From Tunturiibacter gelidiferens (GTDB taxonomy: Bacteria > Acidobacteriota > Terriglobia > Terriglobales > Acidobacteriaceae), in assembly GCF_014201335.1 (NCBI RefSeq), contig NZ_JACHEB010000003.1, positions 62,001 to 126,000 on the forward strand: 64,000 nt of DNA, read 5' to 3'. This document shows positions 28,366 through 36,879 of this stretch, one piece after another; position 1 is the stretch's first letter, and each line of letters begins with the position of its first letter. The notes below the pieces were generated by a model. The model saw nothing but the letters and a program-made list of their open reading frames with translations. It did no database searches and had not been told where the DNA came from. A program made the position numbers and the translations under genes.

Positions 28366-29825
28366 CTAGATTACGTCGTAGGAGGAATATCCATATTGAG
28401 TCCAGTAAGCTTTGGGCTCTTCCGCGGAATAGGTAATCCGCGTAATGGCCTTCACATTCTTCAAACCAAGTTTTACCGGCACCAAGAGACGGAGTGGAGC
28501 TCCATGTTCCACCGTGAGGGCCTGCCCGTTGTGGTGTGTGTAAGCAGCGTCTGCGGATGCCGAGCCGTTGCCAAGTCGACCGAGACAAAGTAAGGGTCGG
28601 GATTTCCCGAGTTGTCAGGTTGACCGACGATTCCACACGAGCCCATCTCGCCTGCGATATCGGTGGGTAGGCACGAAGCAGATCATCAAATCTTAGACCA
28701 GCCCACCAGGCGATTGCACTCCAGCCTTCGACACAAACCAACCGGGTAATTTGCTCATGGATCGAGAAGCGATTCATGAGCTTCCGAATGTCGAGACAAA
28801 CGCTCAAGCCAGAATCGAGTCCCCCCAGAGTCAGGTTCCATCCCGATATATAGTCTGGGTCGGGGGCGGCTCCGTTGTAGTTGTTTTTGATCGGGGTGAT
28901 CTGAGATTTTGTGCAAGTGGGAACTATGTGATTTGCCGAGTAGAGTGCTTCAGCCACGTCCTCGTCGATACGCACTGCCTTGTTCAACAGCCATTCCTTC
29001 CCGCGAGAGTCGATATTTCGTCGCACACCCAGGCGGTCAAGCGTAGCTTGTGGTAAAAGAAGTCCAGCTCCTGCCACCCCTGCCACCGCGCCGGCACCAA
29101 ATAACAGAAGGTCACGGCGGGTTCGATAGCGCAGAACCAAGGGAGCCACCTCAACCATCGGGAGAGGTTGCTCTCCCAAAAAGCCTTGCGGTATTTCCAC
29201 GGAGGCAGATTTCACTACAGCAGATGAAGCAGCTTCCTCCATTTGCGGTTTGTGGTCCACAGAGAGCGAGGGTGCTCCATCTGCATCAGCTGGTTGTTGT
29301 ATCGCTTCAACAATCTCGGATTTCTCGATAGCCTTTGGAGCCGAAGGAGTCGTAGTTTCTGAGCCAGCTTCTGCCAACTCCTGTTTCGCAGGAACAGATG
29401 AAGCCGCTTCATCTGTTTGCTGGGCGCGCCCACTGGTGACGAGGGTTGCCCGTCCGCATTCGCGGGTTGTTCGATCGATTCCACAGCTTGGCGAGTTTCG
29501 GCGACTGGGGCGGTAGGCTTTGTATCCGCAGAACCGACCGCCTCAAATTTGACCGTTTCCAGATTCGATCCACTACCGGTCGAGGAAATGTCTTCCGATC
29601 CGAATGAATGGTCTTTCTCTTCATTGATCACTTGCGCAAACCTCCGACCGGTCTGCTTTGTTGACCAACCTACGATCATGCCGCGAAGCGTATCCCATCC
29701 GTCGGCAAGAACCAGAATGACTTGTGGCACAACAAATAAAAGGAAAAGCCACATGAGCCAGAAATGCCATACACGCGCCGCATCAAACCCTCCAAACAGC
29801 GCGGCCAGCCAATGGAGCATCGGGA
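28366..29825 (-). pseudogene. Cytochrome b561-like / molybdopterin oxidoreductase fusion, 5'-truncated, frameshifted
   Basis: The 5' end encodes the last half of a cytochrome b membrane domain (GFDAARVWHFWLMWLF, with a haem-ligand His). A linker with two similar units (IEQPANADGQPSS and IQQPADADGAPSL, each followed by EEAASS in the right frame) leads to a membrane-anchored sulfite oxidase/YedY-type molybdopterin domain with the Mo-binding Cys in RLVCVEGWS. Frame breaks near 29408, 28645 and 28530 each equal loss of one base; past them the sequence reads GEMGSCGIVGQPDNSGNP and then HHNGQALTVEHGAPLRLL to the stop at 28366. The N-terminal helices are missing, replaced by integrase sequence. Confidence 0.78.
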
Positions 29826-30880
29826 CCAAAAAAGAGTACCCCACGGAGACCGCAGCGCGTAAGGCCATCGAGTCGCTTCGATTGGACATAAATGCCGAAG
29901 CAATCAGCACGTCTCCGCTCACCATCGCAGAGCTTGCCGAGCACTACAAGTCGAAGGAACTCTCGGGCAGTGAAGGCAAGACACCGAAGACGAGAGAAAC
30001 CTACGAACAGCACCTGAACGACTACATCGTCCCTAGGTGGGGCCGGGAACGCCTTGGAGATATCAAGGCGTTCCGCATAGAGGAATGGCTTAAATCGTTG
30101 GACAAGGCCGACGGTACTAAGTCCAAGACGAAGGCCGTATTCGGCGTGCTGTACCAACACGCTCTGCGTTATGGATGGGCAGAAAGAAACCCCATCAGAG
30201 AAGTGAGGCAGAGTGCGAAGCGTCAACAAGAGCCAGACGTACTGACTTCTGAAAAGTAAGAGCACTCTTTCGCACAATTCCGGGTTATGCGCGTGTGATG
30301 GTTGTCGTTGCGGCGGTTACGGGTCTGCGACGCGGCGAACTTGTTGGGTTGAAGTGGGAAGATATCGACTTCCACAACAGCAAACTTCATGTTCGCCGAT
30401 CTGTCGTGGATCAAAAGGAAGGTCTTCCAAAGACTCAACTTTCGAAAAAGCCGGGCGCGCTAGAAGGGGCCACTAGCCTTCACGCTAAAGGAGTGGAGTC
30501 AGCAAACCAGCTACTCCAAAGCTTCGGACTGGGTTTTCGCCAGTCCGTATCGTGCGGGAAGAACCCCATACTGGCCCGGCACGGTGCTGGAGAAGGTTAT
30601 TCAACCTGCCCCACGAGAAGCAGGAATTACGAAGACGATAGGATGGCACACCTTTAGGCGCACGATTGCAACACAGGTTGTGGCGAATGGAGAATCAATA
30701 AAAACTGCTCAGGAGTATATGAGACACGCCACGCCGACGATGACCCTGGGAACATACGCGCAAGCCATACCAGAGGAAATCCGAGCGGCACAGAACAGGA
30801 TCGCGTCGCTTTTTGGATTGGGTACAGACGGCACAGTCGTAACTGACTGTGCCGTCTGTTCCTTTCCGTTCCCGGAATAG
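29826..30880 (+). pseudogene. Phage-type tyrosine integrase, 5'-truncated with two frame breaks
   Basis: SAM-like core-binding domain (TIAELAEHYKSKEL, TRETYEQHLNDYIVPRWG, LGDIKAFRIEEWL), then the catalytic domain: first Arg in GLRRGELVGLKWEDID, HxxR in WHTFRRTIATQ and the Tyr in MTLGTYAQAI. Coding moves frame at about 30252 (one base lost; SEK then VRALFRTIPGYARVM) and at about 30465 (net one base gained or two lost; continuing LKEWSQQTSYSKASDWVF). The first residues are missing: upstream bases are the antisense of the cytochrome b relic. It ends 42 bases before the tRNA-Val fragment, its likely attachment site. Confidence 0.82.
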
Positions 30881-30921
30881 TTCCCAATTGCGGGGATTTT
30901 TCGTCTAAGTTGTTGATTTGA

Positions 30922-30970
30922 TGGTGGGCACAGCAGGATTCGAACCTACGACTTCCACCGTGTGAAGGTG
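30922..30970 (-). other. tRNA-Val(CAC) 3' fragment, attachment-site remnant
   Basis: Read on the reverse strand, 49 bases match the 3' part of a tRNA. They start in the anticodon stem and show the loop TTCACAC (anticodon CAC), the stem GGTGG, the T-arm GTAGG-TTCGAAT-CCTGC with all five pairs possible, the acceptor strand TGTGCCC, the discriminator A and an encoded CCA at 30922-30924. The D-arm, 5' acceptor and most of the 5' anticodon stem are absent. This is what tyrosine integrases leave when they use a tRNA 3' end as attachment site. Confidence 0.8.
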
Positions 30971-31049
30971 TGCCAAAGGTGGACGGCTGAACATTCTAAA
31001 TGGGTTAATAGCCGGTGTAGTCGGTAAAAACCGGCATTCCGGGCTCTGT

Positions 31050-31070
31050 TTGGCATCAAATTGGCATCAA
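31050..31070. repeat. Direct repeat TTGGCATCAA x2
   Basis: TTGGCATCAA occurs at 31050-31059 and again at 31061-31070, one base apart, 80 bases beyond the tRNA remnant. Short direct repeats with this 11-base period next to an attachment site resemble arm-type integrase sites, but this is inference. Confidence 0.5.
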
Positions 31071-31088
31071 CTTTCTAACCAGTGGGCG

Positions 31089-31118
31089 TGGGCTGACCGT
31101 GGGGGTTCAGCCCATTTT
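31089..31118 (+). terminator. Rho-independent terminator-like hairpin
   Basis: TGGGCTGA (31089-31096) pairs exactly with TCAGCCCA (31107-31114) across a 10-base loop and is followed by TTTTAT. It would stop transcription coming from the integrase side before the AbiE promoter. Confidence 0.65.
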
Positions 31119-31150
31119 ATTTGTCTTATTAGCTTGAGTGGCCCCATGTT

Positions 31151-31205
31151 TTGTTCACAACATCATATCGTTCACGTTACGTGAACAAGATATAATTGTG
31201 AACAA
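31151..31205 (+). promoter_or_regulatory. Promoter and symmetric operator of the AbiE pair
   Basis: TTGTTCACAA (31151-31160) and its exact complement TTGTGAACAA (31196-31205) flank a perfect inverted repeat GTTCACG-TTA-CGTGAAC (31170-31186). All share the half-site GTTCAC/GTGAAC. A TATAAT -10 box sits at 31191-31196, between the centre and the right site, and a GGGAGAGG ribosome-binding site follows at 31209-31216. AbiEi antitoxins are known to bind inverted repeats in their own promoter, so negative autoregulation is likely. Confidence 0.75.
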
Positions 31206-31220
31206 GACGGGAGAGGACAA

Positions 31221-32279
31221 ATGGACCTAGCAGGCCGGGAATATCAAACTCTTCAAACTGCAATCGCCGCCCTTCAGGCCACCGCTGGCCTGAAGACGGT
31301 CAAGGTAGACGTCCGCCCGTTAGCCACCAACCACCCGAATCCAAGGGCTGATGCTGTATTGACGATCACCCTGAATGGGCACCAGCAGCTCTTCGTGGCA
31401 GAGATAAAAACAATCGACCGGCGGCTCGCCGTTGCCCAGATTCGGGATCAGTTGCAGACGCTCATTACACAACGCTATCCCGGGTATCTCCCACTCCTCA
31501 TTACGACATTCGCAACACCCGATCTGGCTGAAGAATGTCGAAGACTTGATCTTCCCTTTCTGGACACCGCCGGCAACCTGTACCTTCCGACGGACACATT
31601 TGTGGCCGATATACGGGGCAAAGTACGCCCAGCTCAACCCTTCAAGGATAAATACCGCGCTAACAATCCTGCGGGGCTCAAGGTCGTCTTCGCCCTCCTC
31701 TGCAGACCGGCATTAGCCGGTGCTCCATACCGGGAAGTCGCCAAATTTGCGAAAGTCGCCCTTGGAGCCATCGGCCCAGTTCTCAACGACCTCACCCAAC
31801 GCGGGTACCTTCAAAACGCCAAAACGCCGAATGGAACCCTTCTCAGAAAAAAGGAACTGCTCAACGAATGGGTCACCTACTATCCTGCAAACCTGCGTCC
31901 CACGCTTAGACCGCGACGATACCAGGCTGATAGAGACCAGTTGACGCACATCGGCCTCGAAGCATTCGGAGCCTATTGGGGAGGAGAATATGGCGCCGAA
32001 AAACTCACTCGCTATCTAAAGGCCGAACATTTCCTGCTCTATGCTCCCGGCACACCTCCGACCGCACTTATGACGAAAGCCCGAATGCGCTTGGCGACGG
32101 AAGGGAATACAGAGATATTGGAGATGTTCTGGCACCCGGAACTAATCGGCCCGCCTACGGACATCGCTCCACCGCTCCTGGTTTACGCTGATCTGATGGC
32201 GACCACCGATGGGCGCAACATCGAAGCAGCCAAAGAGGTCTATGAGCGTTTTCTCGAACCAATTTTTCATCAGCCCTGA
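31221..32279 (+). CDS. abiEi: AbiEi-family antitoxin (type IV toxin-antitoxin)
   Basis: 352 residues. The N-terminal 130 residues look like the restriction-endonuclease-like fold found in many AbiEi relatives: RADAVLTITL followed by LFVAEIKTI gives a D...ExK arrangement, then RRLDLPFLDTAGNLYL. A winged-helix region (about 150-205: KVVFALLCRPAL, VALGAIGPVLNDLTQRGYL) should bind the operator upstream. The C-terminal part is the AbiEi antitoxin body. Its last 38 bases overlap the toxin start. Whether the D/ExK site is active is not known. Confidence 0.82.
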   Translation: MDLAGREYQTLQTAIAALQATAGLKTVKVDVRPLATNHPNPRADAVLTITLNGHQQLFVAEIKTIDRRLAVAQIRDQLQTLITQRYPGYLPLLITTFATPDLAEECRRLDLPFLDTAGNLYLPTDTFVADIRGKVRPAQPFKDKYRANNPAGLKVVFALLCRPALAGAPYREVAKFAKVALGAIGPVLNDLTQRGYLQNAKTPNGTLLRKKELLNEWVTYYPANLRPTLRPRRYQADRDQLTHIGLEAFGAYWGGEYGAEKLTRYLKAEHFLLYAPGTPPTALMTKARMRLATEGNTEILEMFWHPELIGPPTDIAPPLLVYADLMATTDGRNIEAAKEVYERFLEPIFHQP

Positions 32280-33162
32280 ACGTCCCGTAGATCCATTCAC
32301 GCTCAGCATCTTGGAACTCATCGATCGGCTCCTTCGCGATGCGAAGATACGCTACATGCTGGTAGGTGCCACAGCTCGAGATCTCCTGCTCTATCACGTG
32401 TTTGGCCACGCTGTGACCCGTGCCACCTATGATCTAGACTTCGCCATTCATGTGGGCTCGTGGGAGCAGTTCGCGATTGCGAAACAGCTGTTCCTCGACA
32501 TTCCGGGATTCACTGATAAAGGACGAAATGCCCAGCGGCTGTACTACCAGCCAACTGGCGCATCATTCGAAACAATCATTGATATCATTCCGTTCGGAAA
32601 GCTGGAGACCGCTGAGCGAACAATCGCCTGGCCACCCGATGCCGATGTCGTCATGAATGTGGCGGCCTTCTCGGATGTGTTCGAGAACTCGCTGCGCGTA
32701 CAGGTTCGCCCAGACCTCGTCATTCCTATTGCTTCTCTACCCGGACTCATAGTCCTCAAACTCTTTGCCTGGCTTGATCGGCATGACGGGCGAGACGTCC
32801 AAGACATCCGAAGATTGATCGAAACGTATACGGACGCTGGAAATGTCGACAGACTCTACGAAGAAGAGGCTGATGAACTGGAGCGGGTTGGCTTCGACAC
32901 AATTCTGGCCGGAGCTTTTCTCTTGGGAAAAGACGCGCAGCGCATAACCGACGAGAATGTGCGGTCTCGGCTTTCGACCTCTCTCTCAGGAAAGGAACTT
33001 CCTGCGCTGGTACTTCAATTAGCCCGTACGATGAGTGTCTTGGATGATCGCACTGAGTCAGCGGAAACCCTTCTCAGCGGGTTTTTTCGCGGAATGGGAC
33101 TCGTCGACCTTGTAGCCCTAAAGAAATCGCGCCACAGAGCTGTCCAAACGACAGGGCTGTAA
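32242..33162 (+). CDS. abiEii: AbiEii-like nucleotidyltransferase toxin
   Basis: 306 residues. The nucleotidyltransferase signature is VGATARDLLL (about 46) and YDLDFAI (DxD, about 72), followed by the conserved LIVLKLFAWLDRHDGRDVQD (about 175-195) seen in AbiEii/AbiGii proteins. The frame is open from 32209, but AAGAGG then ATG at 32242 inside the antitoxin's end is the better start and gives tight coupling. By family it modifies an RNA target and stops growth, and such pairs give abortive phage infection. Confidence 0.85.
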   Translation: MSVFSNQFFISPERPVDPFTLSILELIDRLLRDAKIRYMLVGATARDLLLYHVFGHAVTRATYDLDFAIHVGSWEQFAIAKQLFLDIPGFTDKGRNAQRLYYQPTGASFETIIDIIPFGKLETAERTIAWPPDADVVMNVAAFSDVFENSLRVQVRPDLVIPIASLPGLIVLKLFAWLDRHDGRDVQDIRRLIETYTDAGNVDRLYEEEADELERVGFDTILAGAFLLGKDAQRITDENVRSRLSTSLSGKELPALVLQLARTMSVLDDRTESAETLLSGFFRGMGLVDLVALKKSRHRAVQTTGL

Positions 33163-33192
33163 AATTTAGCAAGAGCTTTCGGCGAGACATGC

Positions 33193-33640
33193 ATGGACAA
33201 TTACACAAAGAACGCAGAGGCCATTTCTCGACTCTCCCCTGAGGAGTTCCAAGTCGCCCAGCGGAACGCAACCGAACGTCCCTTCGAGAATGCGTACTGG
33301 GATCATGATGAGCCGGGAATCGATGTGGACATCGTATCCGGCGAGTCATTGTTCTCGTCCCTCGACAAGTTCGACAGCAGCTGCGGCTGGCCAGCTTCAC
33401 CAAGCCGGTCGAAGCGGACAACGTAGAGGAAGGTGCTGATGGCACTCGTGGCATGAGTCGGACAGAAGTGCGATCAAGCCACGTGATAGCCATCTTGGGC
33501 ATGTCTTTGACGACGGCCCTAAAGACGCCGGCGGCCTGCGCTATTGCATAAACTCCGCGTCATTGCGTTTCATTCCTCTCGATGAGCTTGAGAGCGCGGG
33601 GTACGGTAAATATCTCGAACTGTTTGAAAAGCAAAAATAG
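33193..33640 (+). pseudogene. msrB: Methionine-R-sulfoxide reductase MsrB, two frameshifts
   Basis: The start reads LSPEEFQVAQRNATERPFEN and SLDKFDSSCGWP, the MsrB metal/structural region. The first frame stops at 33426. Coding continues one frame back near 33395 ([24 protein letters not shown]) and again near 33480 ([34 protein letters not shown]) to TAG at 33638. The conserved [11 protein letters not shown] with the catalytic Cys is present. Both breaks equal one lost base. It begins 31 bases after the AbiE toxin and is followed by msrA scraps. Confidence 0.85.
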
Positions 33641-33650
33641 GAGTAACGAC

Positions 33651-33842
33651 ATGGATGGATCGAACGAGCGTGCAGTCCTTGCTGGATCTGATTCGCAGCT
33701 TCCCGGGCGTAATATTCGACTCGAGTCGGATACACGGGCGGCAAAGTCGCTAACGCGACCTACCGTAATCACGAAGGCCACGCCGAAGCGATCGAAATAC
33801 TCTTCGATCCTCAGCAACTCACCTATCGCACTCTGCTGGTAT
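33651..33842 (+). pseudogene. msrA: Methionine-S-sulfoxide reductase MsrA fragment
   Basis: AGGAG precedes ATG at 33651. The start encodes NERAVLAG; the next pieces, in other frames, read [10 protein letters not shown] and [38 protein letters not shown]. The catalytic GCFWG block that should follow AVLAG is missing and the C-terminal half is absent. Order msrB-msrA and spacing suggest a former two-gene operon. Confidence 0.75.
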
Positions 33843-33886
33843 CGAAAGCAGAATCAACGAAGAGGAGCGGCGTGATCTCATTCTCA

Positions 33887-34079
33887 CTATTGAATCACGT
33901 GCACCGTCATTGACATCGTCTTGTGTCCCGCACCGCAGTACACGCCGCAGTCGGTTTTGAAATCACCCACCTGATCCGGAGTGAGGAAAACATCGTTAAA
34001 CTCTCCGTCCTTCATCTTCGCATTCAGGTTGAACGCATTGATCCGGAGACTATGCGGAGGCACCGATATCACTATCGGA
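33887..34079 (-). pseudogene. CuA-type cupredoxin fragment (cytochrome oxidase subunit II-like)
   Basis: Reverse-strand codons encode VISVPPHSLRINAF, then [20 protein letters not shown] and a stop. The Cys-x3-Cys-x3-His-x2-Met pattern is the CuA copper site of oxidase subunit II and related cupredoxins. Nothing upstream of about 34079 on this strand is coding, so the N-terminal part is lost. It abuts, head to head, a cytochrome c scrap on the other strand. Confidence 0.7.
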
Positions 34080-34433
34080 GGCAAAAAAGACGCCAATCCA
34101 GTGGCTGCGAGTGCGGAGAATATTGAGGATGGCAAACAGAGCTTTACCTCATACTGCATGGTTTGCCACGGGCTTGACGGCCAGAACACGGGCGTTCCTT
34201 TCGCGGCGTCTGTTTCTCCACCCATCCCCTCGCTTGCCAGCGCCGAGGTTCAGTCTTATACGGATGGACAACTGAAGTGGATTATCAAGAACGGAATTGC
34301 TCCTTCGGGCATGCCTGCCTCTGACAAGGATTTTTCCGATGAGGATATATGGCGCATGGTGCTTTATATTCGGAACCTGCCGAGAGTAGGCAGCCTGGGT
34401 GAGCCTGCCGTTTATGGCGGTTCAGCGAAATAG
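34080..34433 (+). pseudogene. Class I cytochrome c, N-terminally truncated
   Basis: About 117 codons containing the haem motif SYCMVCHGLDG and a C-terminal APSGMPASDKDFSDEDIWRMV, the Met-ligand region of small c-type cytochromes. No signal peptide or proper start exists; the open frame upstream is antisense to the cupredoxin fragment. The junction near 34079 joins two truncated electron-transfer genes. If a start further up were used, the protein would lack export, so it is probably non-functional. Confidence 0.65.
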
Positions 34434-35129
34434 CCACAATTCAGCAATTTCTGGTTTCACGATCCGTGTCATATACTTGCGCCCTGGTATGGCGGGATCT
34501 TTACGAATTGGCAGAGCTACTCGGGTACGCCAGCCTTTGAAGATCTCAGAACCAGGAGTTGCGGCAGGAAGCCGCAGAAAAACAACTCCATGTTTGAGAA
34601 CCTCTCTTCGCATCTCCAGATCACGGAGGCGAGCGCTTCTCGTGCTCAGCTACGAGTCACTCCGTCGCTCTCACTTAACAAGCGCCTTTGACACGGTGCA
34701 GGATTAGAGTTCCATGTGCTCGCCCGCGCAATTCTTAGTGTCGAGTGGAAACCTGTCAAGGAATGCTTTCTAGTGGCCCGCAATCTTCGAGCCTATCGAG
34801 CTTCAGAGGTGCCTGCCTTTTAATCGCGATCGATTTCTCCGAAGAACGTAGAGTGTTAAGCGCAGTCGTGGTGAATGTCTCCATTTAGTACGCCGAACAG
34901 CCTCGGAGGATACTCAAGCTCTAGCATGCCAGGAATTGTGGTTCATTTATCCTGCCTTAGAGAACCAGTGCTTTATATTATGAGAACCTAGATGGACGGT
35001 GACGACAGATCACTCAGTATCGGCAATCCTTCAAAGATCTTCCCGCCAAAATTCGGGAAGACCCTGTTGACAGAGGCTCTCCTGAATCACTCGTTCTTGC
35101 GACTCCCGCGCTGAGACCTTCTGAGGAGG
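34434..35129. other. Region without recognisable gene
   Basis: About 700 bases. A reverse frame at 34422-34613 (62 codons) and a small forward frame of 40 codons from 34992 are open but match nothing I know. CTTCCCG/CGGGAAG (35039-35060) can form a hairpin without a T-run. I take the stretch as decayed sequence. Confidence 0.4.
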
Positions 35130-35660
35130 TTGCTCACGGTGTACAGTTCCGTCCCACGCGAGCAAATCGCCGATGCACTCGTCCATCTCCGCGGATTGTT
35201 TCGCGAGATCCGGCCCGCCAACGAAAAGGAGTATCGAGCGCGCGAGAGACGAGAAATTTTGACGAAAAACTTACTCTCGAATCTGTTTCGCACCAAGGAC
35301 CATCCTACCCTCCATGTCGTTCTTGAGGTTGCAGATGCATTTTCGCTAACCCTCGATGGCGCGCACCGACTCTTTGGATATGAGTTGGAGCGCATCAGAG
35401 AATTTGATCTAAAGTTGAACGCCGGACGCACCCATGTACTCAAACAAAGTCACCCTCATCGGATTCCTCGGCAACGACGCAGAGGTTCGCACCAACAACG
35501 TCCGCAACCTGATCACTCTCTCGCTGGCAACCAAGTCTTCCTACAAGAAGGACGGCAAGTACATCGAGCACACAGAATGGCACCGTTGCATTGCCTTTGG
35601 CAAGCTCGGAGAATTCGCCGCCACCCTCAAGAAAGGCGCTCATATCCAGGTCGAAGGTGA
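35130..35660 (+). CDS. Truncated hypothetical protein running into ssb
   Basis: Residues 1-100 look like real coding sequence (EQIADALVHLRGLFREI, ERREILTKNLLSNLF, HVVLEVADAFSLTLDGAHRLFGYELERI): helical, acidic and with protein-like codon use. From about 35434 the same frame is only a shadow of ssb. The original gene was probably longer and its 3' part was replaced by ssb, or the frame ends early by recombination. GAGGAGG lies just before the TTG. I do not recognise the family with certainty. Confidence 0.3.
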   Translation: MLTVYSSVPREQIADALVHLRGLFREIRPANEKEYRARERREILTKNLLSNLFRTKDHPTLHVVLEVADAFSLTLDGAHRLFGYELERIREFDLKLNAGRTHVLKQSHPHRIPRQRRRGSHQQRPQPDHSLAGNQVFLQEGRQVHRAHRMAPLHCLWQARRIRRHPQERRSYPGRR

Positions 35661-35808
35661 GCTGCGTAGCCGCAAGTACACCAGCACGAAGACGAACTCG
35701 GAACAGACCATTTGGGAGATCCGGGTCAGCTCGATTCTAAAGCTGGATCGTGCCGCCAAAGCAACAGCGGAAGACGATGAAGATGTCACCGAGGAAGAAG
35801 CCTCATAG
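35434..35808 (+). CDS. ssb: Single-stranded DNA-binding protein
   Basis: 124-residue OB-fold protein. Start NKVTLIGFLGNDAEVR, EWHRCIAFGKLGEFAATL and KKGAHIQVEGELRSRKYTS are the SSB core; the tail is acidic (EDDEDVTEEE) but lacks the usual terminal DDDIPF-type peptide. Short length and position beside a primase and relaxase mark it as the mobile element's own SSB, useful during single-strand transfer. The ribosome-binding site is weak and its start lies in the end of another open frame. A terminator follows. Confidence 0.92.
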   Translation: MYSNKVTLIGFLGNDAEVRTNNVRNLITLSLATKSSYKKDGKYIEHTEWHRCIAFGKLGEFAATLKKGAHIQVEGELRSRKYTSTKTNSEQTIWEIRVSSILKLDRAAKATAEDDEDVTEEEAS

Positions 35809-35826
35809 GCCCCTTCCTTGACAGAG

Positions 35827-35855
35827 GAAGCCCGGCAATCACCGGGCTTCTTACT
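35827..35855 (+). terminator. Terminator after ssb
   Basis: GAAGCCCGG (35827-35835) pairs with CCGGGCTTC (35842-35850) over a 6-base loop; TTACT follows. It lies 18 bases after the ssb stop. The stem is perfect over nine pairs. Confidence 0.75.
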
Positions 35856-35912
35856 CTACTAACCACCGCGCCCTACAATCGCGTTCTTCCATTGCCCCGA
35901 ATAAGGTGTCGC

Positions 35913-36848
35913 ATGAACCGAACTGCTACAGACTTTCTAACTCGTTGTTTCGCTCCGGGTGACACCATTGCTCTCTTGCTTCGCAATGAGAGCACGTCCA
36001 CGACGCAGCAGCGTGTCGTGCCGTTGGAGCGTGCGCTCGCGCCTCGATACCAGGGCTGGCTGGTTCATGAAAACCACAACTCCGCGAATATCTATGTGGC
36101 AGCCAATCCGCTCTTCGCCGGCAGTCGTAGGCGCACCAAGGATTGCATCGCCTCCGTTCGTCATCTTTATATAGATATCGATGTGAATGGAGAGGCCCGT
36201 ATCGCTGCGCTCCGAGCGTCTGACCTTGTGCCGGAACCGAACACAATCGTCGCAACATCAACGGGCAAGTATCAGGTTCTCTGGCGTGTAGAAGGCTTTG
36301 ATTTCTACACGCAGGAGATGACTCTCAAGCTGTTGACACTGGCGTTTCATGGTGACATCGCCTGCACCGACTGTAATCGTGTTCTCCGCGTCCCCGGCTT
36401 TCGCAATTGCAAGTACGATCCTCCGCAACTCATCACCGTGGAATACGGCGCTGACGCGACATATCAGCCGGATGATTTTCGGCTATACATGCTGCGCGAG
36501 GCAGCTTGTATTCCGCCCGTCCGCACTCAATACCGGCGTCCTGACATGCACACGCATTCCGAACACGATTGGGCATGGGTGTCGCAGGAACTCGCTCACG
36601 GCAAAGATGCCGCGATACTCACTAAAGAGCTAGCTTCGCGCCGCTCCGACAAACCGAATCCGAGCTATTACGCTCAGCGCACCGTAGACATGGCTTCAGC
36701 TCGTCAGTGGCTGCTTCAAGGCACCTCCATCCAGGACGTAATTGCGTCGCTCGAAAGACGTCGTCAACTTGAAATTCCCAACGCAACTTGCTCTGCTCGT
36801 GCACGAGAGATCGCTGCTACAGCGCAGCGGATGATTGCCCGCAAATAG
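35913..36848 (+). CDS. RepB-like primase-domain protein
   Basis: 311 residues. The motifs HLYIDIDVNG (acidic pair), IVATSTGKYQVLWRV and NRVLRVPGFRNCKY match the RepB/AEP-type DNA primase domain carried by plasmids and integrative elements. It would prime synthesis on the transferred or replicating single strand. The C-terminal third (PNPSYYAQRTVDMA) may be helicase- or DNA-binding. The frame opens at 35892, but ATG at 35913 with AAGGTG upstream is preferred. It sits between ssb and the mobilization genes. Confidence 0.75.
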   Translation: MNRTATDFLTRCFAPGDTIALLLRNESTSTTQQRVVPLERALAPRYQGWLVHENHNSANIYVAANPLFAGSRRRTKDCIASVRHLYIDIDVNGEARIAALRASDLVPEPNTIVATSTGKYQVLWRVEGFDFYTQEMTLKLLTLAFHGDIACTDCNRVLRVPGFRNCKYDPPQLITVEYGADATYQPDDFRLYMLREAACIPPVRTQYRRPDMHTHSEHDWAWVSQELAHGKDAAILTKELASRRSDKPNPSYYAQRTVDMASARQWLLQGTSIQDVIASLERRRQLEIPNATCSARAREIAATAQRMIARK

Positions 36849-36879
36849 ATCGCTCATTTCACAACTAAAAGGAGAAAAA

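Noticed and set aside
35434..35660. Overlapping plus-strand frame across ssb
   Set aside because: The Arg/His/Gln-rich translation in this part is the typical shadow of ssb; only the part before 35434 may be real coding sequence.
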